A DNA stretch of 64,000 nt from Enterococcus mundtii (GCF_013394305.1 NZ_AP019810.1:1619501-1683500), one strand, 5' to 3'. Shown: positions 15,360-24,749, counted from the stretch's first letter. Made by a program: numbers and translations. Notes: a model not told the origin generated them from the sequence alone.

Positions 15360-16640
15360 ATGAAGAAACAACGAGGATTTTTAATACTTGCTTTTATCAT
15401 GGTGTTTGGAATTACTGGCTGCGGGACGGCACAAAGCGGGTCTTCAGATGATGGTAGTGTAACATTAGAGATTTTCAATATCAAGACAGAAACAGCCGAG
15501 CAAATGGATGCCTTAGTGGAGGATTTCGAGAAAGACCATCCGCAAATCAAGATCAACTTGACGACGGTTGGCGGAGGAACTGATGCGACGGCAGCGTTAC
15601 AATCAAAGTTTTCCTCAGGAGATGAACCGGATATCTTTATGTTGGGTGGCTTAGCAGATACGCAGATTTGGCAACATAAACTCTATGATCTTGGGGAAAC
15701 GACATTAGCAAAACAAGCAATTGAGGGGACATTAGAGGGGGCTACACTCGACGAGACGGTCTATGGGGTACCGATGAATATCGAAGGATATGGCTGGTTG
15801 ATCAACCAGGATATTTTTAAACAAGCTGGCATCGATAGTGGATCGATCAACTCATTTGAGGCATTTGAAGAAGCCGTTCAATTATTGGATAGTAAAAAAG
15901 ACGAACTTGGGCTACAAGGCGTATTTGGTTTTAGTGGGGCAGAAACGTGGGTATCCAGTCAATATAGTTCGAATTTTCTTGCTCCGGAGTTTGAGAACAG
16001 CTTAGAAAAGACTTATCAAGCGTCTGAATTAAGCGTAGATTATGCCGAGCAAATGAAAAACTACACCGACTTGGTCATTAAGTACAATGCACAACCAATG
16101 GAGGCAATGGATTATAGTACATCTGTTGAAGAATTATTTGCCAGTGAAAAGGTGGCTATCATCCATCAAGGAAATTGGATCGTACCAACATTAGATAGCT
16201 TAGATGAGACGTTCACGAAAGAAAAACTAGGGATTCTTCCTATGCAAATCGAAGCATCGGGAGAAAGCAACATCGTGGCGGGGCCAGCTTGGTATTGGGG
16301 GGTCAATAAGGATAAAGATCAAGCAGTCATTGATGCGTCGATCGAATTTTTAACGTGGATGTATACGGATGAGCAGGCGATGACAGCAATCGTTGATGAG
16401 TTTCAATTTATTCCGGCGTATACCAACTTTTCGAGCGAAGCGATCAATGATCCGTTATCCAAGGAAATCTATACGTATTTAAGCGAAGGTAAAACCGTTC
16501 CATGGGTCCATAATTCCTATCCAGATGGATTTGGACAAAATATATTTGGTGTCCAGATCCAAGCGTATGCAGCCGATCGAATCTCTTGGGAGGAATTTAT
16601 TGATACCTTGCAGACCAGTTGGACACAAGAAAGGAAGTAA
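15360..16640 (+). CDS. Sugar ABC transporter substrate-binding lipoprotein
   Basis: The product has 426 residues. The ATG at 15360 follows GAGGAGGAGG. The signal peptide ends in a lipobox ITGC with Cys21. The rest follows the family 1 extracellular solute-binding fold (MsmE/MalE type), for example EPDIFMLGGLADTQ and VAIIHQGNWIVPTL. Two permeases and a GH31 enzyme follow in one operon, without an ATPase gene; such systems often share a housekeeping MsmK-type ATPase. The ligand is probably an alpha-linked oligosaccharide, inferred from the GH31 gene. Confidence 0.88.
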   Translation: MKKQRGFLILAFIMVFGITGCGTAQSGSSDDGSVTLEIFNIKTETAEQMDALVEDFEKDHPQIKINLTTVGGGTDATAALQSKFSSGDEPDIFMLGGLADTQIWQHKLYDLGETTLAKQAIEGTLEGATLDETVYGVPMNIEGYGWLINQDIFKQAGIDSGSINSFEAFEEAVQLLDSKKDELGLQGVFGFSGAETWVSSQYSSNFLAPEFENSLEKTYQASELSVDYAEQMKNYTDLVIKYNAQPMEAMDYSTSVEELFASEKVAIIHQGNWIVPTLDSLDETFTKEKLGILPMQIEASGESNIVAGPAWYWGVNKDKDQAVIDASIEFLTWMYTDEQAMTAIVDEFQFIPAYTNFSSEAINDPLSKEIYTYLSEGKTVPWVHNSYPDGFGQNIFGVQIQAYAADRISWEEFIDTLQTSWTQERK

Positions 16641-16687
16641 GCGGTGATCGGTTGATTTTTATCTAGCGAGATACAAGGAGGGTTCTC

Positions 16688-17554
16688 ATGTTAACAAATC
16701 GCACAAAAGCTTTTTGGTTATTACTTGCACCAGCGTTATTGGCGTTAGCGATCGTTTTGTTCATTCCATTAATGACAGGGGGGTATTACTCACTCACAAA
16801 CTGGAATGGCAATACAGTAGGTGAATTCGTTGGATTTGAAAACTATCTTCGGGCATTTAATGATCAAGGATTTATCGACAGTTTACTGTTTACCGCAAAA
16901 TTCTCATTTTTCAGTGTGATTTTGATCAACATCGTGGCTTTAGGTCTAGCGATGTTCGTGACACAAAAATTAGGTAGATGGACGACTTTTTTCCGAACGA
17001 TCTTTTTCATGCCAAATCTGATTGGAGGGATCATCCTAGGATTTATTTGGCAGTTTATTTTCAATAAAGCATTTGAAAGTCTAGCAACTATGACGGGTAT
17101 CAATTTTTTTGCCGGTTGGCTGAACACGCCAGAAACGGGGTTTTGGGGGCTCATTATTTTATTTGTTTGGCAAATGAGTGGCTATATGATGCTGATCTAT
17201 ATCTCATTTCTCAACAATATTCCAGAAGAGATTCTGGAAGCGGCAGATATGGATGGGGCAAATCCTTTGCAAGTCTTTTTCCGTATCAAATTACCCATGT
17301 TGATGCCAGCTTTCACCGTCACTTTGTTCTTGACGTTGTCCAACGCATTTAAAATCTATGATCAAAACTTAGCCCTGACACAAGGTGGTCCGTTCAATTC
17401 CACCCAAATGGTGGCGATGAATATCTACAATGAAGCATTTGGAATGCGAAAAATGGGGTATGCACAGGCGAAAGCGATGATTTTTCTGGTCATTATCGTG
17501 ATTATCTCAGTGGTTCAAATCTCACTGACACGGAAAAAGGAGGTCAGCGCATGA
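16688..17554 (+). CDS. Sugar ABC transporter permease (MsmF/MalF type)
   Basis: The product has 288 residues with six predicted helices. The cytoplasmic EAA loop reads EEILEAADMDGANPLQVFFRIKLPML, which contacts the ATPase. AAGGAGG precedes the ATG. The stop overlaps the next permease start by four bases (ATGA), so the two permeases are translationally coupled and form a heterodimer. Confidence 0.92.
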   Translation: MLTNRTKAFWLLLAPALLALAIVLFIPLMTGGYYSLTNWNGNTVGEFVGFENYLRAFNDQGFIDSLLFTAKFSFFSVILINIVALGLAMFVTQKLGRWTTFFRTIFFMPNLIGGIILGFIWQFIFNKAFESLATMTGINFFAGWLNTPETGFWGLIILFVWQMSGYMMLIYISFLNNIPEEILEAADMDGANPLQVFFRIKLPMLMPAFTVTLFLTLSNAFKIYDQNLALTQGGPFNSTQMVAMNIYNEAFGMRKMGYAQAKAMIFLVIIVIISVVQISLTRKKEVSA

Positions 17555-18390
17555 AGCAATCAAAAGTGAAACATCCACGACAGGTTAAGAAGTCTCTACT
17601 GATTTTTAGCGGATTGTTACTTGCTAGTCTGTGGTTTTATCCATTTTTCTTAGTGGTGATCAATTCATTCAAAACTAAAGCAGAGATATTCCAAAACACA
17701 CTCACTTTACCAACTGGGCTAACATTTGATAACTATATCGAGTCGTTCGAGCGATTGGATTTTTTCAAAAGTGCAGCTAATTCGTTACTGATAACGATCG
17801 GATCACTAGTGTTGATCGTGTTCGTTTCTTCAATGGCGGCCTATGCGTTATCGAGAAACACGAGTCGCTTAAGTTCATTTCTTTATTTTATTGTCGCAAT
17901 TGGCTTATTGATTCCTTTTCAGGGAATCATGATTCCCTTGATTTCACTTTTTGGGCAAGTCAGTATGCTGAATCAACCAGGCTTGATGGTGATGTATCTA
18001 GGATTAGCAACAAGTATGTCGACCTTTTTATATTACGGTGCTTTACGAGGGATTCCGAAATCATTAGATGAAGCGGCATTGATCGATGGGGCAAATACCT
18101 TCCAAATCTATTGGCAAGTCATTTTTCCTTTGCTGAAGCCTACGACAGTGACAGTGATCGTGTTGAACGCCTTATGGTTTTGGAATGATTATCTGTTACC
18201 TTCATTAAGCATCAACAAAGCAGGGATGTATACAATTCCTTTACAGATGTTTTATTTCTTCGGCGAATTCAATAAGCAGTGGCACTTAGCACTGGCTGCG
18301 CTAGTGATCGTCGTCTTACCGATTATTATTTTATTTGTTGTCTTGCAAAAACATGTCGTAAAAGGCATTTCAGATGGCGCAGTGAAGTAG
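17551..18390 (+). CDS. Sugar ABC transporter permease (MsmG/MalG type)
   Basis: The product has 279 residues and six helices, with an EAA loop SLDEAALIDGANTFQIYWQVIFPLL. It is the second half of the permease pair and overlaps the first gene by four bases. The GH31 gene starts 11 bases downstream, which fixes the operon as binding protein, two permeases and hydrolase. Confidence 0.92.
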   Translation: MKQSKVKHPRQVKKSLLIFSGLLLASLWFYPFFLVVINSFKTKAEIFQNTLTLPTGLTFDNYIESFERLDFFKSAANSLLITIGSLVLIVFVSSMAAYALSRNTSRLSSFLYFIVAIGLLIPFQGIMIPLISLFGQVSMLNQPGLMVMYLGLATSMSTFLYYGALRGIPKSLDEAALIDGANTFQIYWQVIFPLLKPTTVTVIVLNALWFWNDYLLPSLSINKAGMYTIPLQMFYFFGEFNKQWHLALAALVIVVLPIIILFVVLQKHVVKGISDGAVK

Positions 18391-18401
18391 GAGGAAAATA
18401 A

Positions 18402-20663
18402 ATGAAGTTTACAAACGGCTATTGGTTGGCAAAAGAAGGATTTCATCTTGAACACCCGAATCATGTCTATGAAGCTCAAGTGAAGGAGGATAACTTAACT
18501 CTTTTCTTGCCTTATAAACCGATCCAGACAAGAGGAGATACCTTGAACCTAGGGATGACGACCTTGTCTTTTGAATCACCAAGAGAAGATATTATCAAAG
18601 TACAACTGGTGCATCATGACAAAGCACAAATCGGTCCTCATTTTCAACTAAACAGACAGTCATCTTCTGTCATGATCGATATAGAAAATGAAGAATTTTA
18701 TACGTTTCAATCAGGAAAATTAGTCGCACGAGTGCCGAAAAACGCCACATTCCAAATTGATTTTCTCGCGGAAGGGAAGCTTTTGACGTCTTCTATGCCA
18801 AAAGCACAAGCCACGATTCAAAGTAGTGACGGTATCCATTATATGCGGGAACAGTTGTCATTAGATCCGTATGAATATGTCTATGGCTTAGGTGAACGAT
18901 ACACCCCATTCATCAAAAATGGGCAAATCATTGACTGTTGGAATCAAGATGGCGGTACTGGTAGTGAACAAGCGTATAAAAATATCCCATTTTATTTAAC
19001 GAACCAAGGGTATGGTGTCTTTGTCAATCATCCTGAAAATGTCTCATTTGAAGTTGGTTCGGAGAATGTTTCACGCACACAATTTAGTGTAGTAGGTGAA
19101 CGATTGGAATACTATGTCATCTATGGACCCGATATGAAAACGGTCTTAAGAAAATACACTGATTTAACGGGTAAACCCGCATTGCCACCTGCATGGTCGT
19201 TTGGTTTGTGGTTATCAACTTCCTTTACGACGGACTATCGTGAAGAAACAGTCATGGGATTTATTGAAGAAATGCAGACACGAGAGATTCCGTTTGATGT
19301 TTTTCATTTTGATTGTTTTTGGATGAAAGAATTCGAGTGGTGCGGTTTTGAATGGAATCGCGAGCTGTTTCCAGATCCGCAACAACTGATTGAAAAAATC
19401 CATCAGAAGGGCTTGAAGGTCTGCGTATGGATCAACCCGTATATCGGACAAAAAGCGGCGGCCTTTCAAGAGTGTAAAGAGAAAGGCTATTTCATCAAAG
19501 ATAAACATGGCGAAGTTTGGCAATGGGATCTTTGGCAAGCGGGTCAAGGAATCATTGACTTTACAAATCCAGAAGCACGTCATTGGTACAAAGAAAGGCT
19601 GAAGGAACTCATAGAAATCGGTGTCGATTCCTTCAAGACGGATTTTGGTGAACGTATACCTACGGATGTGAATTATCACGATGAGTCTGATCCGCAAAAA
19701 ATGCACAACTATTATGCGTATCTTTATAACGAAGTCGTCTTTGAATTATTAGCAGAATTACGCCCAGATGAAGCGGTCGTATTTGCTCGTTCTGCTTCGG
19801 TTGGTTCACAAAAATTCCCAGTTCATTGGGGTGGGGACAACTTATCGGAATACCCGTCCATGGCAGAATCATTAAGGGGTGGACTCTCATTTGTGTTATC
19901 CGGCTTTGGCTTCTGGAGCCATGACATTGGTGGATTTGAAGAGAATGCGACAGCGGATATTTATAAACGTTGGACACAATTCGGATTACTATCTACTCAT
20001 AGTCGCTACCACGGCAACATTGAGTATCGAGTGCCATGGAACTTTGGGGAAGAAGCTGTGTTGGTCAGTCAACGATTTTCTAAATTAAAAAACCGCTTGA
20101 TGCCTTATATCTATGAGCAAGCGGTAGAAACAGCGCAAACAGGTATCCCGATGATGCGCCCGGTGATGCTGGAATTTCCAGAAGACTATACGACGCATAC
20201 GATCGATAAACAGTATATGTTCGGTGAACGGTTGTTGATTGCACCGATTTTCAATGAGCAAGGAAAGGTCACTTTTTATTTACCAGAGGGACGTTGGACG
20301 AATTATTTAGATAATCATGTATATGAAGGACAACAATGGCACACACAGACCTATGATTACTTCCACTTACCCCTCATGGTCCGTCCTAATTCATTGATTA
20401 TTGAAGGTTCCGTGGATACGACCGCTGCATATGACTACACGAAAGACTTGACCGTACATGTCTTTGAGCTGACTGACACAGTGACGCAACAAGTGGTAGA
20501 TCAACGGGGGTTTCCAGTTGGTACGATCACTGTTACCCCTGAAGATGATACCTATCAGGTCAAGATAGAAGGGTTATCACATGTTCAAGTCGTGCTTAGA
20601 AATCGGAAAGTACAAGGATGGACGGAACATCCACTAGGCTGTTCCATCCTCGTTGAACACTAG
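18402..20663 (+). CDS. GH31 alpha-xylosidase, YicI-like
   Basis: The product has 753 residues, close to E. coli YicI. The nucleophile region SFKTDFGERIPTD places the catalytic Asp at residue 414, and the acid/base Asp is at 479 in HWGGDN. The stretch SMAESLRGGLSFVLSGFGFWSHDIGGFE is the YicI-type signature, and KTDFGE favours alpha-xylosidase over alpha-glucosidase in this family. There is no signal peptide, so the enzyme is cytoplasmic and acts on sugars brought in by the neighbouring transporter, plausibly isoprimeverose or related xyloside disaccharides. The substrate is inferred. Confidence 0.9.
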   Translation: MKFTNGYWLAKEGFHLEHPNHVYEAQVKEDNLTLFLPYKPIQTRGDTLNLGMTTLSFESPREDIIKVQLVHHDKAQIGPHFQLNRQSSSVMIDIENEEFYTFQSGKLVARVPKNATFQIDFLAEGKLLTSSMPKAQATIQSSDGIHYMREQLSLDPYEYVYGLGERYTPFIKNGQIIDCWNQDGGTGSEQAYKNIPFYLTNQGYGVFVNHPENVSFEVGSENVSRTQFSVVGERLEYYVIYGPDMKTVLRKYTDLTGKPALPPAWSFGLWLSTSFTTDYREETVMGFIEEMQTREIPFDVFHFDCFWMKEFEWCGFEWNRELFPDPQQLIEKIHQKGLKVCVWINPYIGQKAAAFQECKEKGYFIKDKHGEVWQWDLWQAGQGIIDFTNPEARHWYKERLKELIEIGVDSFKTDFGERIPTDVNYHDESDPQKMHNYYAYLYNEVVFELLAELRPDEAVVFARSASVGSQKFPVHWGGDNLSEYPSMAESLRGGLSFVLSGFGFWSHDIGGFEENATADIYKRWTQFGLLSTHSRYHGNIEYRVPWNFGEEAVLVSQRFSKLKNRLMPYIYEQAVETAQTGIPMMRPVMLEFPEDYTTHTIDKQYMFGERLLIAPIFNEQGKVTFYLPEGRWTNYLDNHVYEGQQWHTQTYDYFHLPLMVRPNSLIIEGSVDTTAAYDYTKDLTVHVFELTDTVTQQVVDQRGFPVGTITVTPEDDTYQVKIEGLSHVQVVLRNRKVQGWTEHPLGCSILVEH

Positions 20664-20692
20664 AAGAGTCGTTTGATTTGAGACAACCAAAA

Positions 20693-20755
20693 AGACGAAA
20701 CGACACTTTCACATCAACCAATGGGAGTAGGTAGAGTGTGCGTGCTGTTTCGTCT
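20693..20755. terminator. Hairpin after the GH31 gene
   Basis: AGACGAAAC (20693-20701) pairs with GTTTCGTCT (20747-20755) across a long loop. A convincing T run is absent, so the terminator function is uncertain. Confidence 0.4.
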
Positions 20756-21085
20756 GTCTTGTCTAGCTATCAATGGTGGTTCCGAATGAATGGGAAATCG
20801 AAAGAGAGAAATTACTCTCCCATCACCATGACGTGACAGGTTCGGTTTCGTACACGGTTTTGGTCAAAGTCTATGAAGTATTAGAAGATATAAATGTGGT
20901 TCTGATACGTATAGATTCACCTTTTATGTAAAAAAATAGGTAGTTGAAGTGATTGGGATGCTTAGTGAGAAACTTTAAAAATGATTTAAGACTGGAAGCC
21001 TAGATACCTCTCAGTCTTTTTGTTATTCATTCCAACTTTTATTGACAAAGAGCCTGTTTCGTATTCCATTAGTTACAAAACAAAA
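20756..21085. other. Intergenic stretch without a supported gene
   Basis: Short coding-like pieces are present (for example a frame reading VSYTVLVKVYEVLEDI near 20850-20900), but none has a start, a ribosome site or a recognisable family. It is probably decayed sequence next to the island boundary. Confidence 0.35.
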
Positions 21086-21122
21086 AACTGTGAATCCCTT
21101 CATTAACAAAGGATTCACAGTT
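21086..21122. terminator. Hairpin at the distal island end
   Basis: AACTGTGAATCC and its complement flank a 13-base loop. Fourteen bases later comes the repeat of the guaA 3' end, the same order (hairpin, then TATTCCCACTCCAC) seen beside guaA itself at 24898-24960. Confidence 0.7.
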
Positions 21123-21135
21123 ATTTTGATTATTC

Positions 21136-21149
21136 TATTCCCACTCCAC
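21136..21149 (+). repeat. Distal att-like repeat of the guaA 3' end
   Basis: TATTCCCACTCCAC is identical to 24947-24960, the complement of the last guaA codons and stop. Integrase sequence starts at once on its right. It is the expected footprint of an element inserted into the 3' end of guaA. Confidence 0.7.
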
Positions 21150-21150
21150 T

Positions 21151-21611
21151 ATGAAAATAGTATTACTTATGAATTTGTTGAGCTTAAAACTAAAGCTAGT
21201 AAACGAGTGATTGCTTTAGATGATGTAACAATTAAATATTTACATGAAAGGAAACAACGGCAAGATGAACAAGGTGGAATTACATTCGTATTGTCATATA
21301 ATAGCGTTCCAACACAAAAACATACGATTCGGCATACTATAAGAAGACATGCTGACATTGCAAAAGTACACAGTATACGAATACATGGTTTAAGACACTC
21401 TCATGCATCTCTCCTTATTAGTATGGGTATGAATGCTCTTTTGGTAAAAGATCGTTTGGGTCATGAAGACATTCAAACTACTTTAGGAACTTACGGGCAT
21501 TTATATCCCAATACGAATTTTACAGTTGCGGAATCTTTAAATAATTATATAAAGACTGAGATGCCAAAAGAAAGTTTAGTAAAAGATGTTAAGAACCAAT
21601 TTAAGAAATAA
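21151..21611 (+). pseudogene. Tyrosine integrase, C-terminal fragment
   Basis: About 150 residues of the catalytic domain remain. They contain the HGLRHSHASLL box, DRLGHEDIQTTLGTYGHLYP with the catalytic tyrosine, and the beta-strand lysine region LKTKASKRVIAL. The N-terminal arm-binding and core-binding domains and the first catalytic arginine are missing. The reading runs directly out of the att-like repeat, so the gene was truncated there. A second, more decayed integrase tail lies at 24750-24864. Confidence 0.8.
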
Positions 21612-21662
21612 AAGGAGTAGCTGTGATAAAAGTATGATAATGAAAAGACAAAGAGCCGACAA

Positions 21663-21854
21663 ATGTTGATTAAAAAAATGAAGATCGCACAAAAGGCACC
21701 ACATTATCTGGTCGCCAATGCAGACCATGGTTCAGAAAGCAATTACCGCTATTTGGAGGAAGAACTTCCCCGGCATACAAAAGTTAGGCTTGCTCATTAT
21801 AGCAATCAACATGATGAAATTGAAAAAAAGCAGTGCCTTATCTACCCAAAATGA
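21663..21854 (+). pseudogene. IS1182-like transposase remnant
   Basis: The reading ANADHGSESNYRYLEEELP resembles the conserved DAGYGSESNYRYLE segment of IS1182-family transposases. Only about 60 residues are left and frames shift around it. It indicates an earlier insertion into this island. Confidence 0.55.
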
Positions 21855-21862
21855 AAAGAAAA

Positions 21863-21907
21863 ACAAGGAGCACTCGAAAAATCACATGATTTTCGAGTGC
21901 TCCTTGT
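21863..21907. terminator. Perfect 18-base hairpin after the transposase remnant
   Basis: Arms 21863-21880 and 21890-21907 pair without mismatch around a 9-base loop. It may be the original terminator of the insertion sequence. The plus-strand T run is short. Confidence 0.65.
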
Positions 21908-21956
21908 TTGGGGAGAGAGTGTAACTAATGAACGTATGACACACTCTGGGGCTATA

Positions 21957-22139
21957 TCAATTCTTAAGCTTATTTAATTCGTCACGCATTTCATTTAATT
22001 TGTGAAGTACATCGTCAAAGTCTTTTCTATTCTGCAAAATTAAAGTTTGAATTTGGACAATACAAGAAATTAACATCAAGATAACAATTGAAATAACAAC
22101 GAAAAAAACAATATTATCCACTTTCATGCTCCTTTCCAT
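21957..22139 (-). CDS. Small membrane protein of the bacteriocin-like cassette
   Basis: The ORF codes 60 residues from the ATG at 22139, or 56 from 22127. One transmembrane helix (IVFFVVISIVILMLISCIV) is followed by a charged coiled tail (KDFDDVLHKLNEMRDELNKLK). It overlaps the thioredoxin-like gene by 26 bases, so translation is coupled. AAGGAG sits just one base before the second ATG, so the start is unsettled. The family is unknown; immunity or assembly roles are plausible from position only. Confidence 0.6.
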   Translation of the reverse strand: MERSMKVDNIVFFVVISIVILMLISCIVQIQTLILQNRKDFDDVLHKLNEMRDELNKLKN

Positions 22140-22569
22140 TATCTCCGAAATGAAGAAATTCCAATATTGACGCTTTCGTTTGTTTCCCGCTTTTTTTGTA
22201 AATAACTTCTCCGTCAGAAATTTTTATAAGAGTGGGCACTGCATCAATAGATAAGTTTTCAGCAATGTCATCTAATTTCTTTGAATCAATTTTCCTAGCT
22301 TCATCAGTATTATAATAGAATATTTTTTCAGAAGCATCATTAAGAACATCTCTGAGTACCGGTTCAAATTCGTGACAATCTGGACAAGTGGGGCGTCCGA
22401 TGTAAACCATAATATCCTCGTGCATATTCAGCTTGTTCTGTAATTCTTCGGATGTAATTAGTGGCAATACATCTGATAAACTAGCAAAACTTCGATAAGA
22501 AAATACAGATATTAACGATATTACAATAATAAAAACACTTATAATGAAACTCTTTCTTCTTTTGCTCAT
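22114..22569 (-). CDS. Membrane-anchored thioredoxin-like protein (bacteriocin accessory type)
   Basis: The product has 151 residues. An N-terminal helix (residues about 8-24) anchors it with the catalytic domain outside. The redox motif CPDC (Cys62 and Cys65) lies in IGRPTCPDCHEFEP, and VPTLIKISDGEV supplies the cis-proline loop. This fits the bacteriocin transport accessory group of thioredoxin-fold proteins. It follows a precursor with six clustered cysteines by four bases, so it is likely to form or correct disulfides in that product. Confidence 0.85.
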   Translation of the reverse strand: MSKRRKSFIISVFIIVISLISVFSYRSFASLSDVLPLITSEELQNKLNMHEDIMVYIGRPTCPDCHEFEPVLRDVLNDASEKIFYYNTDEARKIDSKKLDDIAENLSIDAVPTLIKISDGEVIYKKSGKQTKASILEFLHFGDNGKEHESG

Positions 22570-22573
22570 ATAT

Positions 22574-23419
22574 TTAGAGTTTGAAACAACCGCCGATTGT
22601 TGTCAACGATACACCAGCAAATGCACAAAATCCACCGATACAAGCTGCACAAGCAGTGCCTAAAGTGGCAATACTTAAAGCGCTACAAGCTGCAAGAATA
22701 ACTCCTGCTAAATAATAACTAACACCCAAAACAACAACAAGACAAGCGATTATCTGCACAGCTCCTCTTTTGTTGGAATTTTCTAGTACTTCATTTGTAA
22801 CATTTTGAATGTCATTTTTGATTTGTTCGTTAGAAACGAATGTATCATCTAAAATTTCATGATTTACCAAGTTATTGTTTGAATAAGAATGAATTTCAAA
22901 TGTATTTTTTTGTGACTTAGTAATCAAAGTTTCTTGAAGTGCTTTCAATTCTCCATTTGAAGAATAAGTTGCAGTAACATTACTAATGAAACTATAGTCT
23001 TCACTAGCAACAGGGAGAGTAATTACATAATATTCTTCATTTGTTATTTTATCTATCGTTTGTACAACAACTATTTTTGCTTTGTCTAGGTAGGTGTTAT
23101 CGATGTGCAGCTGTACTTTATTGTTCGCTAAATCTTTTGAAAAATAGTTGGTTACATTTTCTTTTTCGATTTGGCTTACTTCAAAAGTATTTTGAGAGGT
23201 TTCTACCATTTTATCTACTAATGTATTCTGTTCATCAGTAAGTGAGGTTAAGTCAACTCCCATTTTTTTAATCTCTTGCATGATTGATTCTTTGGTTTTA
23301 GATAATTCATTAGTATTTTTGATTTCTGATGCTTTAGCAATACTTGTCATTGAAGGTACTATAAAAGAAGCTAACGTAATAACTGTCAGTAATAATGTTA
23401 GGAACTTGAATTTTTTCAT
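22574..23419 (-). CDS. Secreted precursor with a six-cysteine hydrophobic C-terminal peptide
   Basis: The product has 281 residues. A Sec signal peptide ends near AKA at residue 30. Residues 31-215 are polar and contain no cysteine. A dibasic KR at 217-218 precedes a hydrophobic tail of about 60 residues with all six cysteines (226, 245, 257, 260, 265, 278). A large propeptide releasing a cysteine-rich hydrophobic peptide recalls SdpC and halocin C8-like precursors, but I cannot assign a family. The downstream thioredoxin-like gene and the upstream Rgg regulator support an antimicrobial or signalling peptide. Function is inferred. Confidence 0.7.
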   Translation of the reverse strand: MKKFKFLTLLLTVITLASFIVPSMTSIAKASEIKNTNELSKTKESIMQEIKKMGVDLTSLTDEQNTLVDKMVETSQNTFEVSQIEKENVTNYFSKDLANNKVQLHIDNTYLDKAKIVVVQTIDKITNEEYYVITLPVASEDYSFISNVTATYSSNGELKALQETLITKSQKNTFEIHSYSNNNLVNHEILDDTFVSNEQIKNDIQNVTNEVLENSNKRGAVQIIACLVVVLGVSYYLAGVILAACSALSIATLGTACAACIGGFCAFAGVSLTTIGGCFKL

Positions 23420-23548
23420 ATAAATATTCTCCTTACAAATTGAATTTACATAACCATTGGAGTTGCTCTTAATTTCCTGAAAATTATCGATATATTAATC
23501 CATCAGTCATCAGTTCAAATTCTTCTGTTTTACAAGGTAATTCATTGA

Positions 23549-23602
23549 TTATTGAACATCAATGAACCACTCTCTGAATAGTTGCATTAAAAAATCAAAC
23601 AT
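23549..23602 (-). CDS. Possible 17-residue peptide ORF upstream of the precursor gene
   Basis: The ORF reads MFDFLMQLFREWFIDVQ and is preceded by AGGTGG 8 bases before the ATG. A TATAAT-type -10 lies upstream near 23640 with no good -35, as in activator-dependent promoters. It is amphipathic and lies between a Rgg gene and its probable target, where short signalling peptides are often coded. It lacks the SHP sequence pattern known to me, so it may instead be a leader peptide. Confidence 0.4.
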   Translation of the reverse strand: MFDFLMQLFREWFIDVQ

Positions 23603-23718
23603 ATTTTCACCACCTTATTATTTTATTCTTCACATATGGTATTATAGTAGCAAAGAAAAAGGAATTTAAATTATGGTCAAAATTTTCACATCAAAAAAAA
23701 TAAAATAACGGAGGATGT

Positions 23719-24618
23719 ATGGAGGTTTATGAGCTATTGAGAAAACTTCGTGTAGAAAGAGGTCTTTCTCAAAAATATTTATCCGATAAAATAACAACCA
23801 GAGAAACTTATGTGAAATACGAAAATGGCAAAACAAATATTCCGTTTGTTATTTTAATTGGATTACTGGAAAAAAGGAATTTAAATTTAGATGAGTTTAT
23901 TTTTTACCTAGACAAGGATAGTGTAAGAGAAAAGAATTGGAGCTTAAAGAAATTAGTAAAGAATATTAGGAAAGATGAACTAAATTTCCAACGTACATTG
24001 CGAGTACTTCGAGAGAAAGCTAGAGATACAAATGATATAGTAGATATTAGGAATTATTTAGTTGTTAAGACAGTGGAGTGGTACCAATTAGTAGATAGCG
24101 AAAGAAAATTAAGTAATTCTGATAAAAAATATTTATTGAAGCTAAAAAATTATTTGGAAGCTGTTGATGAATGGGGTAGATTTGAAATAGCAACCTTTAG
24201 TACACTTTTATTTGTATTTGAAACAACTTATATAAAAGGTCGGTTAGCAGATATTGAAAGGAAAATAGAAAAAAATAAAGATTTTGAGATTTTTCATTCA
24301 ATATTACTTGGTATGTATAACAATGCTTTTTTATTAATGCTCGAACGCAAAGAATCAAATTTAGCTAAAAAATATTTAGAGAAGATAAGTGATGTTCGTC
24401 ATAGTCTTTTATTTTTTGGAGATACAGGAGTTTACTATAATTTTTATAAATTACTTTTCAATCATTTAACAGAAGAATCTGGACGAGTTGCTGACTTGTT
24501 ACAGTATTTTCAAGGGTTAAAAATGGTAGGTTCTCATAGCTTATCCAGACGTTTTAAAAGCGATTTAAGGAAGTTTGAACTTATTTACAATATTACACCA
24601 ATATTTTTTGTGGATTAA
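23719..24618 (+). CDS. Rgg/MutR-family transcriptional regulator
   Basis: The product has 299 residues, typical for Rgg. The N-terminal helix-turn-helix reads LRKLRVERGLSQKYLSDKITTRETYVKYENGKTNIP. The rest is an all-helical repeat domain that in this family binds short peptides. GGAGG stands before the ATG. It is divergent from the precursor, thioredoxin and membrane-protein genes, with about 300 bases between them. It probably controls that cassette; the inducing peptide is unproven. Confidence 0.88.
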   Translation: MEVYELLRKLRVERGLSQKYLSDKITTRETYVKYENGKTNIPFVILIGLLEKRNLNLDEFIFYLDKDSVREKNWSLKKLVKNIRKDELNFQRTLRVLREKARDTNDIVDIRNYLVVKTVEWYQLVDSERKLSNSDKKYLLKLKNYLEAVDEWGRFEIATFSTLLFVFETTYIKGRLADIERKIEKNKDFEIFHSILLGMYNNAFLLMLERKESNLAKKYLEKISDVRHSLLFFGDTGVYYNFYKLLFNHLTEESGRVADLLQYFQGLKMVGSHSLSRRFKSDLRKFELIYNITPIFFVD

Positions 24619-24749
24619 TCATTACAAGCGTGGGTGAAAACGGGAACAATTCTGGAACATGCACTGCACTATCATTTAGAAAAGTAGTGAAATTTTTTCT
24701 CACTAAATTTATTAGTACATTAACTACTCATTAGTCTTAAGTATTAATT

